Source of the DNA: Chryseobacterium aquaeductus
Lineage (GTDB): Bacteria; Bacteroidota; Bacteroidia; Flavobacteriales; Weeksellaceae
Length of the DNA: 64,000 bases
Assembly: GCF_905175375.1 (NCBI RefSeq)
Contig: NZ_CAJIMS010000001.1
Coordinates: 3,348,001 to 3,412,000, forward strand
Direction: 5' to 3'
Shown here piece after piece: positions 9,513 to 18,426 of this stretch. A program made the translations under genes and the position numbers. Below the pieces are notes generated by a model. It did not search any database and was not told where the DNA came from. It saw only the letters and a list, made by a program, of their open reading frames with translations. Each line of letters begins with the position of its first letter. Position 1 is the first letter of the stretch.

Positions 9513-9605
9513 CAGCCCGAGCTGAGTGGAGCTCTTTTTATAATTTTCTCAAAAAATTATAAAAAAGCGGGAGTCCTTCGAGAGGCTCAGGATAAACTCC
9601 AGGCG
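9513..9605. repeat. Composite intergenic hairpin element
   Basis: Several structures follow each other: GAGCT/AGCTC around 9519-9533; a perfect 13-bp stem of TTTTTATAATTTT (9535-9547) with AAAATTATAAAAA (9553-9565); then GGAGT (9570-9574) pairing with ACTCC (9596-9600) around a TCCTTCGAGAGGCTCAGGA core. The core looks like a dispersed non-coding repeat. The second stem could also act as a weak terminator for the barrel-fusion gene on the minus strand. Confidence 0.55.
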
Positions 9606-9625
9606 GATTAAGCTGCCCAAAAAAA

Positions 9626-12600
9626 TTATTTACCTATATTGATTTGAATGTATGTTCTGATTTCCCATTCGTTACCGTCCGGAAAGCCAATTGCTGTAGG
9701 ATTCGGAACAAAAGCACCTGTACCATCAATGGTTTGTGTGGGATTATATCTTGGTGAGTACTGATCTAATGTTCTGTACGTTCCTCTAACTCCGATTCTG
9801 GTTCCCGGAAGAATCCACCAATCTGGCTTTCCGATTTCCAAAGATAAATCGCCCACCAATTGCATTGGGAAAGTAAGGTTATAATCTCTGTGGTAATCGT
9901 AAGGACCCCAATCGTTGAACTTGATTCCTGAGATGAATTTCATTTTTTTGTAAATGGTTCTGATGTCTAATCCCATTCTCTCGATGGTTCTTGCATCACT
10001 ACCATTTGCCTGCGCTGTACCGCCATAAATGTTGGCGATAACGCCAAAATCTGTGGATATTTTTGATACAATTCTTGCGTGTGCTTCCCACAAATCTTTT
10101 GCTGGCGCTGCTCCCGGAAATGCAAAAGTGGTTCTTCCGTTAGGTAAAATTCCGATGGCTGCATCTTGTGTTGTCGGTAAGTGTCTGTAAACAAAACCAG
10201 TAGAGAATGCAAATGGCGCGTCTTCAGTTCTGTCACTATCCCAACTGTGCATCCAAGTTGCAGGAGTCGGATCGTAAGTGAATAAAATTTCTCCTGAAGT
10301 TTGCTCTCTGTTTGCTCTCACTACGAAAGGATCTTCTAAGATATTTCTAGGTCTTCCCGGTGCTGCAACTCCGAAAGGAATTGGTCCTTCAATTGGTTTT
10401 TGCCAAAGGAAATTAGGTGCAACCTGGAAATTTCCAAAGTTAACTGTGAAACCTGATAAAACGTTGTATTGGTTTCCGCTTCCGCTGTCTTTCAATCTCC
10501 AACCTGTAAAAGTTTGTGTTTGATCGAAACCTCCGTTTGCAACCAATCCCATTACAGCTCCTTGTGCATACCAATTGAAATTTCCGCCTGTGTAGGTGAA
10601 TTTTGCTTTACCTCCCCAATTGTCATCGGAATTAATTTGATCTTGGAAGACGTTACCGTCTCTGTATAGCTGGAAATCTCTACCGTTAAGCGGTTGACCT
10701 GCCCAAATTCCTCCTAAATCAACAGCAAAATCACCAAATTTTCTTTGTATTGCCAATGTAACTCTTCTGGTTTTAGGTTGAGGAATTGCAAAAGAACTTT
10801 CGGTAGTTCCTCTTTGATCTAAATCTTCGTGAAAAATTCCTGTAAAATTAATTTTTCCTACTTTTCTTGAATATTTAACCAAAACTGCAGGGTTTGCTCC
10901 CCACCATAATTCGGGTCCAAAGGCGAGTTTTAATCCGTTCAGTTCTTTTTTGCCGGTAAATTCTAATCCGAAAGGTGCTTCACCATTGTAAATGTCCATA
11001 CTTGGACCATAGTTAGCTTCAGGATACAAGCCGAAAATATCACCTTCATATCCCCAATGGTAATGTCCGGTTCTGTAAAATCCATGCAGGTCGAAATATT
11101 TGTGATTCCAGTTATAGCTTGCGTTATACACCTGAATTCTGTTGAGATCGCGCATTTCTGTGGTTGTTCCGTCTGCATTCATTACTTCGATTGGTCTTCC
11201 ACGGTTTTCGTAAAAAATCTGATCGATAGGATTTTCTGCTACATTTCCTAAAATATTGAAATTCACATTGGCTCTCATATTTGCAGTAGGATTGCCTTCT
11301 ACACCAATATAATACGATTGCATGTGATCAAATCCCTGTTTATTTGGATAATCGTTGTAGCCTTCTCTTTTATCTTTCGGTGTGGTAATGAGACTTCCGC
11401 CAGTACTGAACGTGGAGAAATCTGCACGCAGATTACTAATTCTTATTTTATCATTTTTTTCGGAGTTTAAAGCTGCCTTATCGCCTCTTGAACGTAAATT
11501 GGCATCAGCGATATTAATTCCATTAAAATAATTTTTTACCGTATTGATATTTTTATTTTGTACTCCGCTATCATATGGATTAAATTGATGAACTTGTTTT
11601 AAAGTGTAGTATGCAGAGCGTGGGTACAATTGATACCCTCCATTCGCATCGGTTGTTCCTTTTGCACAAATCCCAAACCACTCTTCATTCATATTATTAG
11701 AACCTTTCTGGAAATCTTTGATATATCCACCGTTACTCCAAGAGGCATTAGTGTCGTGTATATCAAGGTTTTCGGTTTGTTTATATTTCCACCAACCGTC
11801 ACTGAACTGAAAAGTATATCCTCCGATCGAGTTCCCTGCTTTCCCCATTCCGGCAGCATTTTCATAAATGTCCTGCCAGTTTCCGATTAAATAATTGGAT
11901 TGTGCATCCTGATCTTCTTTCTGCGACAATTCATTAAAAGCATCTGCTCCAAATTCGGTGAACATTACAGGCTTTCCGTATTCATTTTTTACCCTTTGGA
12001 AAAGATCTCCGAATGAAACACCTCTATATACATTGGTTCCGAAAATATCTACATCTTTACATTCTTTAGCGATAATGTCTAAGAAAAGCAAATCTCCGTT
12101 GCACAGCGATACAGGATGAGCCTGGTCTTCAGATTTTATAACCAATGCAGCTTCATTAAACAATTTATACATCGGTATGGCCTTCTGAGTAGATTTTCTG
12201 TCTTCCATAGGAACATCTTCAGTTTCTGCACCTTCCCAGAATAATCCGTAATTATTTTCGTTTCCTAAAAGATAAAGAAGAAGTCCGGGTGTATTTTTAT
12301 ATTGAACCGCCAAATCTTTAACCTCTTTCAGCAAAAGCTCTCTTGTATCAGGATCTGCATAATCTGTATTGGCCACCCATTTTCCTTTGATGTTTAGTCC
12401 GTATCTTCCAAAAGAGTGATTCAGCATCGTGTAGATACCGTGTTTTTCGTAGATATAGGTGATCCATTTTTTAGGAATACCTGTGTATACACGTATAGAA
12501 TTGACTCCCATGTTTTTCAGCAAAGACATCTCGCTATCGAGCGCTGCTGAAATAAACTGGTCTGACTGGTTCCATAATGAATAATTATAATTAGTTCCTA

Positions 12601-12751
12601 CCGGATAGTAGTCCCAATTCATACCATTAATTATTAAAGGTTTTCCGTCAACGGTAAGCTTTTGTCCCTCGTTACTTTCTGCAATTTTGACCTGACCAAA
12701 AATTTGAGTCGAAAGCAGAATAACCAATAAAGAAGATATTTTTCGTTTCAT
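9626..12751 (-). CDS. TIM-barrel glycosidase fused to an outer-membrane beta-barrel
   Basis: 1041 residues with a Sec signal ending IFGQ (about residue 20). Residues about 25-395 form a clan GH-A TIM barrel: TVDGKPLIINGMNWDYYP, MGVNSIRVY, LYLLGNENNYG with a likely acid/base Glu165, and PVMFTEFGADAF with a likely nucleophile Glu266. The pattern resembles GH2 C-domains and GH72-type glucanosyltransferases. From about residue 435 to the end the protein is a long series of alternating amphipathic strands with short turns (for example FDLHGFYRTGHYHWG), ending EIRTYIQINIGK, as in OM beta-barrels. It is the first gene of the glucan locus and there is no SusC/SusD, so it may combine surface cleavage or transglycosylation with anchoring or passage through the outer membrane. 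Both halves are inferred from motifs. Confidence 0.75.
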   Translation of the reverse strand: MKRKISSLLVILLSTQIFGQVKIAESNEGQKLTVDGKPLIINGMNWDYYPVGTNYNYSLWNQSDQFISAALDSEMSLLKNMGVNSIRVYTGIPKKWITYIYEKHGIYTMLNHSFGRYGLNIKGKWVANTDYADPDTRELLLKEVKDLAVQYKNTPGLLLYLLGNENNYGLFWEGAETEDVPMEDRKSTQKAIPMYKLFNEAALVIKSEDQAHPVSLCNGDLLFLDIIAKECKDVDIFGTNVYRGVSFGDLFQRVKNEYGKPVMFTEFGADAFNELSQKEDQDAQSNYLIGNWQDIYENAAGMGKAGNSIGGYTFQFSDGWWKYKQTENLDIHDTNASWSNGGYIKDFQKGSNNMNEEWFGICAKGTTDANGGYQLYPRSAYYTLKQVHQFNPYDSGVQNKNINTVKNYFNGINIADANLRSRGDKAALNSEKNDKIRISNLRADFSTFSTGGSLITTPKDKREGYNDYPNKQGFDHMQSYYIGVEGNPTANMRANVNFNILGNVAENPIDQIFYENRGRPIEVMNADGTTTEMRDLNRIQVYNASYNWNHKYFDLHGFYRTGHYHWGYEGDIFGLYPEANYGPSMDIYNGEAPFGLEFTGKKELNGLKLAFGPELWWGANPAVLVKYSRKVGKINFTGIFHEDLDQRGTTESSFAIPQPKTRRVTLAIQRKFGDFAVDLGGIWAGQPLNGRDFQLYRDGNVFQDQINSDDNWGGKAKFTYTGGNFNWYAQGAVMGLVANGGFDQTQTFTGWRLKDSGSGNQYNVLSGFTVNFGNFQVAPNFLWQKPIEGPIPFGVAAPGRPRNILEDPFVVRANREQTSGEILFTYDPTPATWMHSWDSDRTEDAPFAFSTGFVYRHLPTTQDAAIGILPNGRTTFAFPGAAPAKDLWEAHARIVSKISTDFGVIANIYGGTAQANGSDARTIERMGLDIRTIYKKMKFISGIKFNDWGPYDYHRDYNLTFPMQLVGDLSLEIGKPDWWILPGTRIGVRGTYRTLDQYSPRYNPTQTIDGTGAFVPNPTAIGFPDGNEWEIRTYIQINIGK

Positions 12752-13228
12752 ACCAAAGTGTTATAAATAAACAATTTAATTATTATGTCTAAATATAATT
12801 CGTGTGATACAAGAATCAGGTCTTTGGTACATATACATTCTATATACAAATGAAAAATTTAAACTAAAGCATTAATTATCAAATAGTTAAAAATTAAAAG
12901 ATCGTAATATGGAGAAAGAAAATATTAGATAATTGATAAAAATCATTTAATTAAATTGATTTAGTATTCAAATTTTCACAAAGAAATTACCCAAATGAGG
13001 TATGAGAAATATGAAATTTAACAAAAAGAGGCAAAAATTATTAAGAATTTAACAGAAAATTTACAGTAAGATAATGTGAGATGAAAATGAGTTTACAGTT
13101 TTAAAGAAAGTAATTTTGAGAAAATCCGAGTCTCATTCCAGAGTTTTATTACATGTTAAATGTCGATCTTTATACTGAACTATTAAAAAAAATTACCGAA
13201 TTGATCTGAAAAATAATAGTAGAAGAAC
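12752..13228. other. Long AT-rich gap upstream of the glucan locus
   Basis: About 480 bp with no convincing ORF on either strand. It must hold the promoter of the minus-strand glucan locus. I could not find a full TTTG-N19-TAnnTTTG promoter; the best -7 candidate on the minus strand is a TATATTTA near 12790. No regulator gene (SusR, HTCS or sigma/anti-sigma) lies here. Confidence 0.5.
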
Positions 13229-13263
13229 AAAAAAACCGTCTCAAAAAATTGAAACGGTTTTTC
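13229..13263 (-). terminator. Intrinsic terminator of the pyrimidine operon after carB
   Basis: On the minus strand ACCGTTTC pairs with GAGACGGT (one G-U) around an AT loop and is followed by seven T. It lies 26 bp past the carB stop. Confidence 0.85.
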
Positions 13264-13289
13264 TTATGTTGATAACTTTTACGAGGCAA

Positions 13290-16200
13290 TTACATCGCTT
13301 CCATCTTAAATGTCATACTTTCAATAACTTTTAGAATTGCTTCTACTGTATCCATTGATGTTAAACAAGGGACACCGTTCTCTACACTCATTCTTCTGAT
13401 CTGGAAACCGTCTCTTTCAGATTGTTTTCCTTTGGTCATCGTGTTCACAACATATTGCACTTTTCCTTTCTGGATCAAGTCGATTAAGTTTACACTTTCC
13501 TCACCTATTTTGTATCCTATTTTACAAGGAATTCCCTGCTCTCCGAAGAATTTTGCAGTTCCTTCCGTTGCCCAGATTCTGAAGCCAACTTCATGGAATC
13601 TTGCCGCCAAATCTGCAGCTTCCTGCTTGTGTTTATCAGCTACTGTGAATAAAATTGAACCGTGCATAGGAACTTTTCTTCCTGCCGCAACCAATCCTTT
13701 GTACAATGCTTTTTCTAAAGTCGTGTCTTTACCCATCACTTCTCCTGTAGACTTCATTTCTGGTCCTAAAGAAATATCAACCTTGGTTAATTTTGAGAAT
13801 GAGAACACAGGAACTTTTACGAAGACACCTTCTTTCTTAGGAACTAAACCATTTTTGTATCCTAAATCTTTCAGTTTCTGACCCAAGATAGCTTTTGTTG
13901 CTAAATTTGCCATTGGAATATCCGTAATTTTTGATAAGAAAGGAACCGTTCTTGAAGATCGGGGATTTACTTCGATTACATATACATTTCCGTCCAATAA
14001 AACATATTGAATATTCATTAATCCAATCACATTCAGACCTTTAGCCAACCTTTCTGTATAATCTACCAAAGTTGCAATCTCGGCTTCGGTAACGTTTTGT
14101 GGCGGATAGACAGCAATTGAATCTCCAGAATGCACTCCTGCTCTTTCAATATGCTCCATAATCCCTGGAATAATCACAGTTTCGCCATCGCAAATCGCAT
14201 CTATTTCCACTTCTTTTCCGGTGATATAACGGTCGATAAGAATTGGGTGTTCCGAACTTTCTTTTACAGCGTTGGTCATGTAATGATCAAGTTCTTTTTC
14301 GTCATAGACAATTTCCATGGCTCTTCCTCCCAAAACATAGCTAGGACGCACCAGGACAGGGAATCCAATCTCTTTAGCAATAACTAAAGCATCTTCTTTT
14401 GTAAAACAAGTTTTTCCTAAAGGTTGAGGAATCTTCATTTCCTGAAGAGCTTTTTCAAATTTATCTCTGTTTTCTGCTCTGTCAAGATCTTCCAATGAAG
14501 TTCCCAAGATTTTCACTCCGTAAGCTGCCAATTTATCGGCTAAGTTGATCGCAGTTTGTCCACCAAATTGTACCACCACTCCTTTTGGCTTTTCGAGATC
14601 GATGATATTCATTACATCTTCCTCCGTCAAAGGCTCAAAGTATAATTTATCTGAAATTGAAAAGTCTGTAGAAACAGTTTCAGGATTATTATTGATAATA
14701 ATGGCTTCGTAACCCATTTCTTTGATTGCCCACACCGAGTGAACGGTTGCATAATCAAACTCAACACCCTGACCAATTCTGATAGGACCAGAACCTAAAA
14801 CAATAATTTTCTCTTTATCTGAAACTATGCTTTCGTTTTCTTCTTCGTAAGTTCCGTAGAAATATGGCGTTTCACTTTCAAATTCTGCAGCACAAGTATC
14901 TACCATTTTGAAAACAGGTATTATTCCGTTTTCTTTTCTGAAGTTGTAAACCTCACGTTGCGTAACTTCCCAAAGATGAGCAATATTTAAATCTGCAAAA
15001 CCTAATTTTTTAGCTTTAATTAAAGTCTCAATATCAAACTTATTATCTGCAATTGTAGTTTCAAAATCAATCAATTTTTTGATTTTCCAGATAAAAAATT
15101 TGTCGATTTTGCTCCATTCTACGATCTTTTCCCAATCGTAGCCTCTTCTTAATGCATCGCCGATGATAAATAATCTCTCATCGTCACAAACTCTGATTCT
15201 TCTTTCGATTTCTTCGTCTGTTAAAGCTTCTGCCTGTTTTTTCTTTAAACCTAAATGTCTGATTCCTGTTTCCAGAGAACGGATGGCTTTCTGTAAAGAC
15301 TCTTCGAAATTTCTTCCGATGGCCATCACTTCACCAGTCGCTTTCATCTGAGTCGACAATCTTCTGTCTGCCGTTTCAAATTTATCGAAAGGAAATCTAG
15401 GGAATTTAGTGACAACATAATCCAAAGCCGGCTCGAAACAAGCGTACGTTTTACCTGTAACAGGATTCATAATTTCATCTAAAGTCAATCCCACAGCGAT
15501 TTTAGCAGCAATCTTCGCAATCGGATAACCAGTTGCTTTTGAAGCTAAAGCTGATGAACGCGAAACTCTCGGGTTCACTTCGATGATGTAATATTCAAAT
15601 GAATTTGGATCTAAAGCCAACTGAACATTGCATCCACCTTCAATTCCTAAAGCTCTGATGATCTTCAATGAAGCATTTCGCAACATCTGATATTCTCTGT
15701 CAGAAAGTGTCTGAGAAGGCGCCACAACGATTGAATCTCCTGTGTGAACTCCCACAGGATCTATATTTTCCATGTTACAAACCACAATTGCATTGTCATT
15801 TGCATCACGCATTACCTCGTATTCTATTTCTTTGAAACCTGCGATTGATCTTTCGATCAGACATTGCGTAACCGGACTATATTTCAGACCTAATTCTGCA
15901 ATCTCTTTTAATTCGATTTCGTTGGCAGCAATTCCACCACCTGTTCCTCCCATTGTGAAGGCAGGACGAACGATCACTGGATAACCGATTTCTTCAGCAA
16001 AGCTAAGCGCTCCTTCCACCGTTGTTACAATGTCTGATTCAGGAACTGGTTCGTTCAATTCTCTCATCAATTCACGGAACAAATCTCTGTCTTCCGCTCT
16101 GTTGATGGCTGAAAGTGTAGTTCCTAAAACTTCCACTTTACATTCTTCAAGAATCCCTGAATTTTCCAATTCTACCGCCATATTCAAACCAGTTTGTCCA

Positions 16201-16469
16201 CCAAGAGTTGGTAAAAGTGCATCTGGACGCTCTTTTCTGATGATGTGACTTACAAACTGAAGTGAAATTGGCTCAATGTAAACCTTGTCAGCGATTTCAA
16301 CATCTGTCATAATCGTTGCTGGGTTTGAGTTGATCAAAATCACCTTGTAGCCTTCTTCTCTCAAGGAAAGACAAGCCTGCGTTCCTGCGTAATCAAATTC
16401 CGCTGCCTGACCGATGATGATGGGTCCGGAACCGATTACTAAAATTGTTTTTATGTCGTTTCTTTTCAT
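13290..16469 (-). CDS. carB: Carbamoyl-phosphate synthase large subunit
   Basis: 1059 residues, the full length of bacterial CarB. The N-terminus [25 protein letters not shown] and the internal copy [20 protein letters not shown] (about residue 560) mark the two homologous ATP-grasp synthetase halves. The C-terminal part (about 940-1059) is the MGS-like allosteric domain that binds UMP/ornithine in other bacteria. The enzyme makes carbamoyl phosphate from ammonia supplied by CarA, bicarbonate and two ATP, for pyrimidines and arginine. It is separated from carA by a Y1 transposase gene and 178 bp containing five hairpins, an unusual split of a normally contiguous carAB pair. Confidence 0.97.
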   Translation of the reverse strand: MKRNDIKTILVIGSGPIIIGQAAEFDYAGTQACLSLREEGYKVILINSNPATIMTDVEIADKVYIEPISLQFVSHIIRKERPDALLPTLGGQTGLNMAVELENSGILEECKVEVLGTTLSAINRAEDRDLFRELMRELNEPVPESDIVTTVEGALSFAEEIGYPVIVRPAFTMGGTGGGIAANEIELKEIAELGLKYSPVTQCLIERSIAGFKEIEYEVMRDANDNAIVVCNMENIDPVGVHTGDSIVVAPSQTLSDREYQMLRNASLKIIRALGIEGGCNVQLALDPNSFEYYIIEVNPRVSRSSALASKATGYPIAKIAAKIAVGLTLDEIMNPVTGKTYACFEPALDYVVTKFPRFPFDKFETADRRLSTQMKATGEVMAIGRNFEESLQKAIRSLETGIRHLGLKKKQAEALTDEEIERRIRVCDDERLFIIGDALRRGYDWEKIVEWSKIDKFFIWKIKKLIDFETTIADNKFDIETLIKAKKLGFADLNIAHLWEVTQREVYNFRKENGIIPVFKMVDTCAAEFESETPYFYGTYEEENESIVSDKEKIIVLGSGPIRIGQGVEFDYATVHSVWAIKEMGYEAIIINNNPETVSTDFSISDKLYFEPLTEEDVMNIIDLEKPKGVVVQFGGQTAINLADKLAAYGVKILGTSLEDLDRAENRDKFEKALQEMKIPQPLGKTCFTKEDALVIAKEIGFPVLVRPSYVLGGRAMEIVYDEKELDHYMTNAVKESSEHPILIDRYITGKEVEIDAICDGETVIIPGIMEHIERAGVHSGDSIAVYPPQNVTEAEIATLVDYTERLAKGLNVIGLMNIQYVLLDGNVYVIEVNPRSSRTVPFLSKITDIPMANLATKAILGQKLKDLGYKNGLVPKKEGVFVKVPVFSFSKLTKVDISLGPEMKSTGEVMGKDTTLEKALYKGLVAAGRKVPMHGSILFTVADKHKQEAADLAARFHEVGFRIWATEGTAKFFGEQGIPCKIGYKIGEESVNLIDLIQKGKVQYVVNTMTKGKQSERDGFQIRRMSVENGVPCLTSMDTVEAILKVIESMTFKMEAM

Positions 16470-16488
16470 TTTTTTCTTTTTTATTATT

Positions 16489-16639
16489 CCATGGATTGCA
16501 TCCGTGGCTATTATTATTGAACCATTTCATGGTTCTTTTATCTTTTTGGGTAGCCACAAAGTGGCTGAATTTTAATAGCCGTAGGTAAAACCTATGGATT
16601 GGATAATTAAATCATTTCGGCAACCCATGAAATGGGTTG
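16489..16639. repeat. Array of five short hairpins (REP-like) before carB
   Basis: Five palindromes with 6-8 bp arms and 3-nt loops: 16489-16507 (CCATGGAT/ATCCGTGG), 16519-16535 (GAACCAT/ATGGTTC), 16552-16566 (AGCCAC/GTGGCT), 16579-16597 (CCGTAGGT/ACCTATGG) and 16621-16639 (CAACCCAT/ATGGGTTG). Loops are TGC, TTC, AAA, AAA and GAA. Centres are about 29, 32, 29 and 42 bp apart. They lie directly downstream of the Y1 transposase gene, as REP palindromes do near RAYT transposases. Confidence 0.85.
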
Positions 16640-16647
16640 AACATTAT

Positions 16648-17094
16648 TTACCACAGATATTTTTCATCAAATTCAACTCTATTAGATTTTAACAAATTCT
16701 TATATTCAACCTCAAAAGATTCATTTTTATGATGTTCCTTTTGATTTTTAATATAACTCATGATCATATCTTTTTCTCTTTCTGAATAAGTGAATGCTCC
16801 GTAACCAGTTTGCCATTCTTCAAAATCAGGAAATAATCCGCTTTGCTTTATCCACAAGTTGCTTGAAACCTTAATATCTTTTACAAAACTGCTTAAAGAA
16901 ACTGCTGGATGTAAATCAGTAAATAAATGAATATGATCTGGCATTCCATTAATCCTATAAAGTTTGCAATTTTTATTCTTGACAATTCCCCAAATATATT
17001 TATATAATTGATCTTCATGCTCAATACTCAATACTGGTTTTCTGTGCTTAGTACTAAAGACAATGTGATAATATATTTGACGGAACGTTGACAT
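16648..17094 (-). CDS. Y1 (HUH) transposase of the IS200/RAYT type
   Basis: 148 residues. The single-domain Y1 fold is shown by YHIVFSTKHRKPVL at the start, the HUH motif PDHIHLF (His54 and His56) and the catalytic-Tyr helix MSYIKNQKEHH (Tyr114, Gln118). The enzyme family nicks and rejoins single-stranded DNA at hairpins. The ATG lies only 2 nt after the carA stop codon, so it is probably co-translated with carA as part of the pyr operon. No TnpB and no clear IS ends are present. Together with the hairpin array on its 3' side this favours a REP-associated (RAYT) domesticated transposase rather than a recent insertion. All key residues are intact. Confidence 0.88.
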   Translation of the reverse strand: MSTFRQIYYHIVFSTKHRKPVLSIEHEDQLYKYIWGIVKNKNCKLYRINGMPDHIHLFTDLHPAVSLSSFVKDIKVSSNLWIKQSGLFPDFEEWQTGYGAFTYSEREKDMIMSYIKNQKEHHKNESFEVEYKNLLKSNRVEFDEKYLW

Positions 17095-17096
17095 TT

Positions 17097-18173
17097 CTAT
17101 CTAATTTTAAAATCCTCCATTAACGTGATGAAATCATCAAACAAGTAATTTGCATCTTCAGGTCCAGGGCTCGCTTCCGGGTGATACTGAACTGAAAAGC
17201 AAGGATGGATTTTATGCTTCAGACCTTCGTTTGTTCTGTCATTCAATGCGATATGAGTCTCTATTAAATCTGTTCCTTTAAGGCTCTCCTGATCAACTGC
17301 GTAACCGTGGTTTTGAGAAGTAATCGCCACTTTATTTTTTTCTAAATCTAAAACCGGATGATTTCCTCCTCTGTGTCCGAATTTTAACTTGAAAGTTTTT
17401 GCACCGCAAGCCAATCCAATCAACTGATGCCCAAGACAAATCCCGAAAATTGGAACTTTTCCTAACAATCCGCGAATCATTTCCAAAGCCTTTTGATTAT
17501 CTTCAGGATCTCCGGGACCGTTGGATAACATGATTCCGTCCGGATCCATTAACAAGATTTCCTCTGCTGTTGTATCTTGTGAAACTACAATAATATCACA
17601 ATTTCTTTGAGATAACTCTCTGATTATTCCTAATTTAGAACCATAATCTACAAGCACTACTTTAAGACCTCTACCCGGATTTGCATAAGAAGTTTTTGTA
17701 GAAACCTGCTCCACCTGATTGGTTGGGAAAGTAGTTGATTTTAATTCTTCAACAATTTTGTTTTCGTCTGCATCTGCGTTTACGATTTTTCCTTTTACAA
17801 CACCTGAGTTACGAAGAATTCTTGTCAGTCTTCTGGTGTCAATCCCTGAAATTCCCGAAAGATTTTTCTTTTTAAACAATTCTTGTAAAGTAATCTGTGT
17901 TCTGAAATTGGAAGGCAGATCGCAAATTTCTTTTACAATAAGACCTTTGATTGCAGGCTCGATGCTTTCGTAGTCATCACGGTTGATCCCGTAATTTCCA
18001 ATCAGTGGATACGTCATGCAAACAATCTGACCACAATAAGATGGGTCAGAAATCAATTCCTGATATCCCGTCATTCCGGTATTGAAAACCACCTCTCCTG
18101 CTGTTTCCAAATCTGCTCCGAAACCTTCTCCATGAAATACTTCACCGGACTCCAGTATTAATTTTTTCTTCAT
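17097..18173 (-). CDS. carA: Carbamoyl-phosphate synthase small (glutaminase) subunit
   Basis: 358 residues. The N-terminal CarA domain (about 1-130, GEVVFNTGMTGYQE) is followed by a class I glutamine amidotransferase domain with catalytic Cys in PIFGICLGHQL and the His/Glu pair in VQYHPEASPGPED. It hydrolyses glutamine and channels ammonia to CarB. It sits 253 bp after pyrB and 2 nt before the transposase gene in one minus-strand operon, so pyrimidine control from the pyrB leader would reach it. The length and motifs are standard. Confidence 0.97.
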   Translation of the reverse strand: MKKKLILESGEVFHGEGFGADLETAGEVVFNTGMTGYQELISDPSYCGQIVCMTYPLIGNYGINRDDYESIEPAIKGLIVKEICDLPSNFRTQITLQELFKKKNLSGISGIDTRRLTRILRNSGVVKGKIVNADADENKIVEELKSTTFPTNQVEQVSTKTSYANPGRGLKVVLVDYGSKLGIIRELSQRNCDIIVVSQDTTAEEILLMDPDGIMLSNGPGDPEDNQKALEMIRGLLGKVPIFGICLGHQLIGLACGAKTFKLKFGHRGGNHPVLDLEKNKVAITSQNHGYAVDQESLKGTDLIETHIALNDRTNEGLKHKIHPCFSVQYHPEASPGPEDANYLFDDFITLMEDFKIR

Positions 18174-18238
18174 TTTAACTTTTTATCTTTATTTCTATTT
18201 TATTTACTTTTTTTCTAACCTATCAGATTTTTGATTCC

Positions 18239-18324
18239 GCCCTTTCAGGGCTCACGGACACCAATTTTTCCCTCTAACTCCATGGGCTTCACCCATTGCT
18301 ATTGAAAGGTCGCCCTTTCAGGGT
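18239..18324. repeat. Second REP-like hairpin group between pyrB and carA
   Basis: GCCCT-TTC-AGGGC at 18239-18251, ATGGG-CTTCA-CCCAT at 18282-18296 and GCCCT-TTC-AGGGT at 18312-18324 (followed by T8 on the plus strand). Arms of 5 bp and TTC loops match the style of the array at 16489-16639. It lies in the 253-bp pyrB-carA gap, on the 5' side of carA and the transposase gene. Confidence 0.75.
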
Positions 18325-18426
18325 TTTTTTTAGCATTATTACTTTTTTAGCGATTTTTAAACGATTTCAAATTAAATTTTTAAATCCCAAAAGCATTCAC
18401 ACTTGGCACTTCTAACTCTTGCTTGT

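Noticed and set aside
12752..13228. Small RNA or leader gene in the long gap
   Set aside because: No promoter plus terminator pair or stable structure could be defined by eye.
13432..13881. Plus-strand 149-codon ORF opposite carB
   Set aside because: Antisense to a highly conserved part of carB with no independent start signals; a shadow.
16489..16639. CRISPR array
   Set aside because: Units are self-complementary hairpins with differing sequences, not identical repeats separated by unique spacers, and no cas gene is present.
16648..17094. Complete IS200/IS605 insertion sequence
   Set aside because: No TnpB and no clear element ends; the gene is coupled to carA. A RAYT-type interpretation fits better.
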